Part shown: positions 57,258 through 64,000 of the stretch, piece by piece | How the letters are laid out: every line of letters begins with the position of its first letter | Position numbering within the stretch: position 1 is the stretch's first letter | DNA from: Flavobacteriales bacterium ALC-1 | GTDB lineage: Bacteria > Bacteroidota > Bacteroidia > Flavobacteriales > Flavobacteriaceae | Assembly (NCBI GenBank): GCA_000171875.1 | Contig: ABHI01000002.1 | Coordinates: 965,780 to 1,029,779 of the forward strand | Length of the DNA stretch: 64,000 bases | Direction of reading: 5' to 3' | Position numbers and translations under genes: made by a program | Notes under the pieces: model-generated | What the model was told of the DNA's origin: nothing | The model's input: only the letters and a program-made list of their open reading frames with translations | Database searches by the model: none

Positions 57258-58844
57258 TTAAAATTCTGAGGTCATATGGAAGATTATACTTGGGTATTTT
57301 TGTTGCGTCATTTGTAATGAAAACATAGAATCTGCTAAGAAAACCAACTGATTTTGCTTGTCTCTGGCGAGAAAACGTTGTTTAACTCTCAAAAACTCTT
57401 TAAACTCTTCGCTCTTTTCATCATCAGTTTCTACCCAACACGCTTTATGTACATTTAGGTTTTCGTAAGTACACTTAGCACCATACTCATGCTCTAATCG
57501 ATATTGAATAACTTCATATTGTAAAGCACCAACAGTACCAATTACTTTTCTGCCATTAAGGTCTAATGTAAATAATTGGGCAACACCTTCATCCATAAGT
57601 TGATCAATACCTTTATAAAGTTGTTTGGATTTCATGGGGTCAGCATTATTGATATATCTAAAATGCTCAGGTGAAAAACTAGGAACACCTTTATAGTTAA
57701 TAATTTCTCCTTCAGTTAAAGTATCACCAATTTTAAAGTTCCCTGTATCTTGTAAACCTACAATATCACCGGGATATGAAATATCAACGATTTCTTTCTT
57801 TTCCGCAAAGAAGGCATTAGGGCTTGAGAATTTTAATTTTTTATTATGTCTTACATGTAGGTATGGAGTGTTACGTTTAAACTCTCCAGATACGATCTTT
57901 ATAAACGCTAGCCTATTCCTATGGTTAGGATCCATATTAGCGTGAATTTTAAACACAAAGCCAGTAAACTTATCTTCATCAGGCTTCACCAAACGTTCTT
58001 CACTATGCTTTGGTCTTGGTTTTGGTGCAATCTCAACAAAACAATCTAAAAGTTCTCTAACACCAAAGTTATTTAATGCCGAACCAAAGAATACAGGTTG
58101 TAAGTCACCATTTAGATACTCTTCCTTATTAAACTCTGGATAGATACCTTCGACTAATTCTATCTCATCTCTAAGGGTTTGGGCGGCTGTGTCTCCAATC
58201 AAACTATCCAATGCTGAAGAACTTAAATCAGAAATCTCTACAGTATCATTGATAGATTTTTTGCTATCTCCGCTAAACAGATTAACATTCTTTTCCCATA
58301 TATTATAGATACCTTTAAAATCGTAACCCATACCTATAGGAAAACTAAGTGGGGTCACTTTTAATCCTAGTTTTTGCTCTACTTCATCTAAAAGATCAAA
58401 TGCATCTTTCCCTTCACGGTCTAACTTATTAATGAATACAATCATCGGTATGTTTCGCATGCGACAAACTTCAACTAGTTTTTCAGTTTGTTCCTCTACA
58501 CCTTTAGCAACATCAATAACAACAATAACACTATCAACAGCAGTTAAAGTCCTAAATGTATCTTCGGCAAAATCTTTGTGACCTGGCGTATCTAGGATAT
58601 TAATCTTAATACCATTGTATTCAAAAGCTAAAACAGAAGTCGCAACAGAAATACCACGCTGACGCTCAATCTCCATAAAGTCACTGGTAGCACCTTTCTT
58701 TATTTTATTACTTTTTACAGCACCAGCTTCTTGTATGGCACCACCAAACAACAACAGTTTTTCTGTAAGTGTTGTTTTACCAGCATCTGGATGGGATATA
58801 ATACCAAATGTGCGCCGTCTATCAATTTCTTTTAAAAAACTCAT
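57258..58844 (-). CDS. prfC: Peptide chain release factor 3
   Basis: 528 aa. GTPase motifs IISHPDAGKTTLTEKLLL (G1), RQRGISVATSV, DTPGHKDFAEDT (G3) and FINKLDREG (G4), then the RF3-specific domains (SKQLYKGIDQLMDEGVAQLFTLD, VIGTVGALQYEVIQYRLEHEYGAKCTYENL). RF3 removes RF1/RF2 from the ribosome after termination. Upstream, the minus-strand sequence TATTTTTG (complement of 58865-58872) matches the -7 consensus. Confidence 0.97.
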   Translation of the reverse strand: MSFLKEIDRRRTFGIISHPDAGKTTLTEKLLLFGGAIQEAGAVKSNKIKKGATSDFMEIERQRGISVATSVLAFEYNGIKINILDTPGHKDFAEDTFRTLTAVDSVIVVIDVAKGVEEQTEKLVEVCRMRNIPMIVFINKLDREGKDAFDLLDEVEQKLGLKVTPLSFPIGMGYDFKGIYNIWEKNVNLFSGDSKKSINDTVEISDLSSSALDSLIGDTAAQTLRDEIELVEGIYPEFNKEEYLNGDLQPVFFGSALNNFGVRELLDCFVEIAPKPRPKHSEERLVKPDEDKFTGFVFKIHANMDPNHRNRLAFIKIVSGEFKRNTPYLHVRHNKKLKFSSPNAFFAEKKEIVDISYPGDIVGLQDTGNFKIGDTLTEGEIINYKGVPSFSPEHFRYINNADPMKSKQLYKGIDQLMDEGVAQLFTLDLNGRKVIGTVGALQYEVIQYRLEHEYGAKCTYENLNVHKACWVETDDEKSEEFKEFLRVKQRFLARDKQNQLVFLADSMFSLQMTQQKYPSIIFHMTSEF

Positions 58845-59296
58845 GCTTATTTTTTTGAAGTATGCAAAAATAGAAATAAAAGAAAGGATACTAATATTTT
58901 TTAATAGTAGATGTTATAAAATATAGAGTCATCTTTGCATAATTGTTATTCAAACTATTATTAATGCCATTGGTCTATAATTTAATGACTGTTCAGATAT
59001 AGTAGCTTATTTTTGAATTAAAATAAATAAACCTTGCATTTGCATAAGATTGCTAGTTAAATGTTTAAGCATAGTTAATTTTAACTTGTTCAGTGTTTGT
59101 CATTAGTTATAAGTGCTTATTTATTTTTTTTAATTTTGTGTTAAGAAAATTTTAAGACAGATTTTCTTACTAATTTTTTTGAAGTTGATTAATAGCTAAT
59201 CTCTTCTCAAATAAAGTATTTAGTCAATTCAAAACGTGTTTTTAAATTTTGAATGTGACTTTTGGGCATCCTAATGTGTCCTACAGTAAATTGTAA

Positions 59297-59332
59297 TGTA
59301 AGATATTCCGTATTTATACGGAATATCTTACA
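59297..59332. promoter_or_regulatory. Perfect 17-bp dyad, candidate operator
   Basis: TGTAAGATATTCCGTAT-TT-ATACGGAATATCTTACA: a perfect 17-bp inverted repeat with a 2-bp centre, ending 6 bp before the -33 box of the adhesin promoter. No T-tract follows, so a protein-binding site is more likely than a terminator. Confidence 0.7.
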
Positions 59333-59338
59333 ATATAA

Positions 59339-59369
59339 TTTGTTTTTTGCACTTTATCGAATATATTTG
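59339..59369 (+). promoter_or_regulatory. Bacteroidota-type promoter of the adhesin gene
   Basis: TTTG (59339-59342), 19-bp spacer, TATATTTG (59362-59369): both boxes and the spacing match the TTTG/TAnnTTTG consensus. Transcription would start near 59375, about 64 nt before the ATG at 59439. Confidence 0.7.
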
Positions 59370-59438
59370 TCGTTTTGTCGATAAAATGTAAAATACGCTT
59401 TGTAAAAAAATTGAATTATACATCAACTATATAATACT

Positions 59439-62400
59439 ATGAAAATCTCTACTCGATTCTCGTTAAAATCTAAGATTATAAAATATGCATTAATATTTTT
59501 TATATCTGTTTTATCCACAAATGTCTATGCCCAAACAGATATTGGTGGCATTATAAATGATTACGAATCAGTAATAAGTATATCAAATCCTGGTTGTAAT
59601 ACTTGTGATACTAACCCAGTATGTATAAATCAAATTGGTGTTGGTGATGCTTCGGCTTTCTCTGTTGGTGATAAAGTATTAATAGTACAGTTAAAAGGTG
59701 CTACAATAGATCAAACAAATACAGCTACAGGGGGTGATATTATCAGCTTAGGCAATGCTGGTAACTATGAGTTTTTTGATATTGCAGATATTACAGGAAA
59801 TGTAATTTCTCCATCTGCACCATTAAAAAACACATATGATGCTATTGGTGTTATTCAAATTATAAGAGTCCCTAATTTTACAGGTGATGTTAATGTGATT
59901 TCAGAATTGCAAGCGCAACCATGGAGTAATATTACTGGTACAGGTGGTATAATAGCCCTTTTCGTTGAAGGCACATTAACATTAAACGCTAATATAAATG
60001 CTTCAGGTGTTGGTTATGTTGGAGTTGAAATGACTGCTAATGGTTCACCTGATAATTGCGGTATCAATCCGAATGTACAATATAACTTAGCTGCTGGTAA
60101 TACTGATAGTTGGTTTAAAGGTGGTGGTGTTTCTGTAGCTGGTATAAATAATCAAAAAGGTAGAGCTCCATTAGGTAATGGCGGAGGGGCAGGTGTTTCT
60201 GGAGACTCTGGCGGTGGCGGTGGCGCAAACTATGGCTCAGGTGGAATTGGCGGAGATAGGTGGTGTGATGTCAATGGTGCAACTGCTGGTGGTATAGGAG
60301 GTAATGGTTTAAGTAGTTTTATAGGTACTCAGAATAGAGTGTTTTTTGGTGGAGCTGGTGGAGCTGGTTTTGTAACCTCAGGCAATTCAGCTACGGCATC
60401 AAATGGTGGCGGTATTGTTGTGATAAGAGCTACAACTTTAGTGGGTAATAATAATATAATCGATGTGTCTGGTATTGATGCAACTGCAACTGCTACAGGT
60501 GATGATGGCGGAGGTGGAGGTGGAGCAGGTGGTTCTATAGCTTTTGATATTGAATCTTATGTAGGAAACCTTACAATTGATGTAGAAGGTGGAAATGGAC
60601 AAAGTTTAGATACTGGAGTTATTCACGGTCCTGGAGGAGGAGGTGGAGGAGGTGTATTTTTGCACAACCTATCGACTTTACCAGGAGGAATTAGTGTATT
60701 AACTTCTGGGGGTAATTCAGGTGTACATAACATCGCACCAAATATTGGTAATGCTCATAATGCGCAACCAGGCAATAATGGAGGTATTATAGCATACTAT
60801 GATATAGTTGAAACTGAAGATACAGATGTTGACTTAGGAACTAGTGATGGAGTGCCAGATTTATGTGATTTAGATTCGGATAACGATGGGATTTTAGATT
60901 CTGTAGAAGATGGAGGTACAGGTGTTGATCCATCTTTAGATGCAGATGGAGATGGTATTCCAAATTATAGAGATCAAAGTGATATAACAGTAGGATTCCC
61001 ACCTTTTGTTGATACAAATGGTGATGGTGTTAATGATATATATGATACAGATAGTGATGGAACACCTGATTTTCAAGATTTAGATAGTGATAATGATGGC
61101 TGTTTTGATTCTATTGAATCTGATGGTACAGATGCAAATAATGATGGAGCTTTGGACGGTGATGGCTTTAATAGTGTTGGTCAAGTTACAACTGGTGGTG
61201 CAATCACAGACGGTTATGATGGTTATTCTGGTGATGAAACAAATGCTACAGAAGTTAACTATACAGCACCATCTAATCAAGCAGAAATTGATGGTGACAC
61301 AGCAACTTTTAGCGTCACAGATGCAACAATAACAAGTACTAGTATTTACACAGGTACAGCACCTAATACCACACCAGATTATGTTGATGCTTCAGCTGTA
61401 ACTGTAGCTACAGGCTTTAGTTATCAATGGTATTTGGGTGATCCAGCAACGACTGGTATTGCTTTAACAAATAATGCAACCTATTCAGGTGTAACTACCC
61501 CTAATTTAAGTGTACTTACTGATCCATCTCTAGATGGTACTCAATATTGTGTGATTGTTACAAATTCAAACAATTTATGTGAAAATGTTGAATGTGCTAT
61601 TTTAACTGTTTTGCCAGACCCATGTGATGCTTTAGCTTCGGGTAATGCGGATAATGATGGTGATAATATAAGTGATGGTTGTGATTTAGATGATGACAAC
61701 GATGGTGTTTTAGATACACTAGAAGGATGTACACCAATAGTTTCAACCCCTTTTGTATTAAATACGTCACTTAGTCAAACAGGCGATTTAACTACACCAG
61801 GACGATTAGTTTATGAAGATGCTTCAGGCAATCAAGTAATTATTGAAGCTTCTGGAAACAATGGAACTAATAACGGTATAGGCGTAGGTCCAAACGATGG
61901 GACAATAATAACAGATACAACAACAGGAACTGTATTGTTTGAGGTTGCGGGCAACTCTGGTAGCGATCAACCACATCTATTGATATCTGCATTTTCTGCC
62001 AATGGATTGCCATTTGATATTGAATCTATAGGTTTTGGTGATATAGGTAACATGGATAATTCAGTAGCAAAAGATGGAATTGCAGCAAATGTGCCAGGAA
62101 CTTGGTCTAATTTAACAAGCGGCACAAATACATTGGCTTCCGCTCAAATTTTAACATCTCCAGCAGGAGCTACACCAGTTTCAGGGGTAACTCAAGCAGA
62201 GCTTAATGGTTGGAGCTTTACAAATCTTGTAGCACAAGGGGCAGTTTCTGAAGTGATTTTTAATAATGGTGATAATGGTATACAAGATGGATATAATGCA
62301 ACATTTAACCCAAGCATCCCAACAAGTACATTTAGTATAATTGTAGATGATTTAGACATTAGTGGTACAGGTCGTGTTATAGAAACCCAATTAATTACCA

Positions 62401-64000
62401 CAACACTTACAATATCTGGTACTATTTGTCCAGATACAGATGGTGATGGAATAACTGATAATTTTGATTTAGATGCAGATAATGATGGTATCTATGATAT
62501 AGATGAAGCAGGAAATGGAGCTTTAGATACTAATGGTAATGGTTTTATAGATGCTGCAGATGCAGGTGGTCTTGGTGATGGTGATGGTAATGGTGCAAAT
62601 GATGTTGCAGAAGCCACAACCCCAATAGATACTGGTAGTGATGGGAGCTATGATTTTCAAAACACAGATAGTGATGGTGATGGATGTAGTGATGCAAATG
62701 AGGCATATAATAATCCTAATGCAGATGGTGGTGATGGGGGCCAATTCGGTTCGCCGGACCCAGCAAGTGTAAACCCAGCCAATGGTTTGGTAACAGAAAC
62801 AGATGTCGATTATAGTTTAGGTACTAATGCAGAGGTGACTGATGGTGACTTTACTCAAAGTGTATGTTATGTTATAGACCCATGTGATGCTTTAGCTTCG
62901 GGTAATGCAGATAATGATGGTGATAATATAAGTGATGGTTGTGATTTAGATGATGACAACGATGGTATTTTAGATACTCTAGAAGGTTGTGCACCAATAG
63001 TTTCAACTCCTTTTATATTAAATACATCACTTAGTCAAACAGGAGATTTAGCTACACCGGGACGATTAGTTTATGAAGATGCTTCAGGCAATCAAGTAAT
63101 TATTGAAGCTTCTGGAAACAATGGAACTAATAACGGTATAGGCGTAGGTCCAAACGATGGGACAATAATAACAGATACAACAACAGGAACTGTATTGTTT
63201 GAGGTTGCGGGCAACTCTGGTAGCGATCAACCACATCTATTGATATCTGCATTTTCTGCCAATGGATTGCCATTTGATATTGAATCTATAGGTTTTGGTG
63301 ATATAGGTAACATGGATAGTTCAGTAGCAAAAGACGGAATTGCAGCAAATGTGCCAGGAACTTGGTCTAATTTAACAAGCGGCACAAATACATTGGCTTC
63401 CGCTCAAATTTTAACATCTCCAGCAGGAGCTATACCAGTTTCTGGGGTAACTCAAGCAGAGCTTAATTTATTAAGTTTTGCAAACCTTGAAGCACAAGGG
63501 GCAGTTTCTGAAGTGATTTTTAATAATGGTAACAATGGTATACAAGATGGATATAATGCAACATTTACCCCAAGCATCCCAACAAGTACATTTAGTATAA
63601 TTGTAGATGATTTAGACATTAGTGGTACAGGTCGTGTTATAGAAACCCAATTAATTACCACAACACTTACAATATCTGGTACTATTTGTCCAGATACAGA
63701 TGGTGATGGAATAACTGATAATTTTGATTTAGATGCAGATAATGATGGTATCTATGATATAGATGAAGCAGGAAATGGAGCTTTAGATACTAATGGTAAT
63801 GGTTTTATAGATGCTGCAGATGCAGGTGGTCTTGGTGATGGTGATGGTAATGGTGCAAATGATGTTGCAGAAGCCACAACCCCAATAGATACTGGTAGTG
63901 ATGGGAGCTATGATTTTCAAACACAGATAGTGATGGTGATGGATGTAGTGATGCAAATGAGCATATATAATCCTAATGCAGATGGTGGTGATGGGGGCCA
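59439..64000 (+). CDS. Giant secreted adhesin-like protein with TSP3-type calcium repeats, 5' part
   Basis: At least 1520 residues from the ATG at 59439; continues past the right edge. It has a signal peptide (RFSLKSKIIKYALIFFI... VYAQ), then a region rich in Gly (about 200-450) that resembles the N-terminus of flavobacterial surface proteins, and from about 460 acidic D-x-D-x-D-G repeats of thrombospondin type 3 (DLDSDNDGILDSVEDGG, DADGDGIPN, DTNGDGVND). From 61620 a 420-residue unit begins and is repeated. Such proteins are typically exported by the type IX system and serve in adhesion or gliding, but the C-terminal sorting domain is outside the window, so this is inferred. Near the right edge the frame is shifted by small deletions (see findings). 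Confidence 0.85.
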   Translation, partial: MKISTRFSLKSKIIKYALIFFISVLSTNVYAQTDIGGIINDYESVISISNPGCNTCDTNPVCINQIGVGDASAFSVGDKVLIVQLKGATIDQTNTATGGDIISLGNAGNYEFFDIADITGNVISPSAPLKNTYDAIGVIQIIRVPNFTGDVNVISELQAQPWSNITGTGGIIALFVEGTLTLNANINASGVGYVGVEMTANGSPDNCGINPNVQYNLAAGNTDSWFKGGGVSVAGINNQKGRAPLGNGGGAGVSGDSGGGGGANYGSGGIGGDRWCDVNGATAGGIGGNGLSSFIGTQNRVFFGGAGGAGFVTSGNSATASNGGGIVVIRATTLVGNNNIIDVSGIDATATATGDDGGGGGGAGGSIAFDIESYVGNLTIDVEGGNGQSLDTGVIHGPGGGGGGGVFLHNLSTLPGGISVLTSGGNSGVHNIAPNIGNAHNAQPGNNGGIIAYYDIVETEDTDVDLGTSDGVPDLCDLDSDNDGILDSVEDGGTGVDPSLDADGDGIPNYRDQSDITVGFPPFVDTNGDGVNDIYDTDSDGTPDFQDLDSDNDGCFDSIESDGTDANNDGALDGDGFNSVGQVTTGGAITDGYDGYSGDETNATEVNYTAPSNQAEIDGDTATFSVTDATITSTSIYTGTAPNTTPDYVDASAVTVATGFSYQWYLGDPATTGIALTNNATYSGVTTPNLSVLTDPSLDGTQYCVIVTNSNNLCENVECAILTVLPDPCDALASGNADNDGDNISDGCDLDDDNDGVLDTLEGCTPIVSTPFVLNTSLSQTGDLTTPGRLVYEDASGNQVIIEASGNNGTNNGIGVGPNDGTIITDTTTGTVLFEVAGNSGSDQPHLLISAFSANGLPFDIESIGFGDIGNMDNSVAKDGIAANVPGTWSNLTSGTNTLASAQILTSPAGATPVSGVTQAELNGWSFTNLVAQGAVSEVIFNNGDNGIQDGYNATFNPSIPTSTFSIIVDDLDISGTGRVIETQLITTTLTISGTICPDTDGDGITDNFDLDADNDGIYDIDEAGNGALDTNGNGFIDAADAGGLGDGDGNGANDVAEATTPIDTGSDGSYDFQNTDSDGDGCSDANEAYNNPNADGGDGGQFGSPDPASVNPANGLVTETDVDYSLGTNAEVTDGDFTQSVCYVIDPCDALASGNADNDGDNISDGCDLDDDNDGILDTLEGCAPIVSTPFILNTSLSQTGDLATPGRLVYEDASGNQVIIEASGNNGTNNGIGVGPNDGTIITDTTTGTVLFEVAGNSGSDQPHLLISAFSANGLPFDIESIGFGDIGNMDSSVAKDGIAANVPGTWSNLTSGTNTLASAQILTSPAGAIPVSGVTQAELNLLSFANLEAQGAVSEVIFNNGNNGIQDGYNATFTPSIPTSTFSIIVDDLDISGTGRVIETQLITTTLTISGTICPDTDGDGITDNFDLDADNDGIYDIDEAGNGALDTNGNGFIDAADAGGLGDGDGNGANDVAEATTPIDTGSDGSYDFQTQIVMVMDVVMQMSIYNPNADGGDGG
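61620..62879 (+). repeat. Adhesin repeat unit A (1260 bp, 420 codons)
   Basis: Begins PCDALASGNADNDGDNISDGCDLDDDNDG; includes a beta-rich domain (VYEDASGNQVIIEASG..., PGTWSNLTSGTNTLA), then TSP3-like aspartate motifs. The following unit starts exactly 1260 bp later with the same words, and the reading frame is kept. Confidence 0.95.
62880..64000 (+). repeat. Adhesin repeat unit B (partial at window end)
   Basis: Second copy of the unit, nearly identical to A: 61801-62040 matches 63061-63300 base for base, and 62341-62640 matches 63601-63900. Differences cluster at the ends and around 63468-63490 (NGWSFTNLVA in A, NLLSFANLEA in B). Three one-base losses occur near the right edge. Confidence 0.93.

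Larger units (their letters stand above)
58845..59438. other. 594-bp non-coding region before the giant adhesin
   Basis: No open frame with coding character on either strand. It contains a minus-strand -7 element for prfC (58865-58872), a 9-bp hairpin TAAGAAAAT/ATTTTCTTA (59142-59169) followed by seven Ts, the dyad at 59297-59332 and the adhesin promoter at 59339-59369. Confidence 0.7.

Noticed and set aside
61080..63661. Short frames on both strands in the adhesin repeats
   Set aside because: They overlap the long frame from 59439 in other phases and show low-complexity Ile/Thr- or Met/Val-rich products, as expected from Asp/Gly-repeat DNA.

Overview
The window looks like chromosomal DNA of a low-GC marine-type Flavobacteriaceae (Bacteroidota) member. 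Supporting signs are AT-rich sequence, almost no Shine-Dalgarno sites, TAnnTTTG-type -7 promoter elements, the tRNA-tuf-tRNA(Trp)-secE-nusG-rplKAJL-rpoBC order, an FtsE-type ATPase, a DUF1343/NamZ lipoprotein, and a large secreted TSP3-repeat protein. The exact genus cannot be named from this sequence alone. I see no phage, insertion sequence, CRISPR array or rRNA.

Layout. 1-5.2 kb: small membrane proteins, a DUF1801 protein, kdsA (KDO-8-P synthase), a lipoprotein and the GTPase typA. 5.2-19.5 kb: a surface-polysaccharide locus. It starts with an eight-gene co-directional operon: a tiny YFDPG membrane protein, a NoeA-like methyltransferase, two tandem membrane-anchored alkaline-phosphatase-superfamily proteins, a FemAB/GNAT-like protein, a DegT-type sugar aminotransferase and two tandem Wzx flippases. 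It continues with glycosyltransferases, an FdtA/WxcM-type sugar ketoisomerase and a Capsule_synth-domain protein. 19.5-41.5 kb: housekeeping and cell-envelope genes: ftsE, a 1007-aa TPR protein with its partner outer-membrane barrel, methyltransferase, YkgJ-type Cys-cluster protein, fatty-acid hydroxylase, NamZ-like lipoprotein, LolC/E-like permease, CBS/cysteine synthase, M57 metalloprotease, K+ channel, AGCS symporter, HhH protein and acyl-CoA dehydrogenase.

41.6-56.3 kb: xerC-type recombinase, short hibernation factor hpf, four tRNAs (Thr-TGT, Tyr-GTA, Gly-TCC, Thr-GGT), tuf, tRNA-Trp, secE, nusG, rplK, rplA, rplJ, rplL, rpoB and rpoC: the core translation/transcription cluster. 56.4-58.8 kb: a DUF3467 protein, a small [4Fe-4S] protein and prfC (RF3). 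58.8-59.4 kb is a 594-bp non-coding stretch holding a perfect dyad and a good flavobacterial promoter. These sit in front of a very large secreted calcium-binding-repeat protein that runs off the right edge.

The points most worth a second look are: (i) the YFDPG/NoeA-like/double phosphatase-superfamily module at the head of the polysaccharide operon; (ii) a consensus Shine-Dalgarno in front of hpf in a lineage that rarely uses them; (iii) a terminator-shaped hairpin inside the first codons of the HhH gene; (iv) heptanucleotide-phased intergenic palindromes, one between rpoB and rpoC; (v) a duplicated 3' tail of the DUF3467 gene; (vi) the dyad-plus-promoter before the giant adhesin, and its exact 1260-bp repeat, which picks up three homopolymer deletions just before the window ends.
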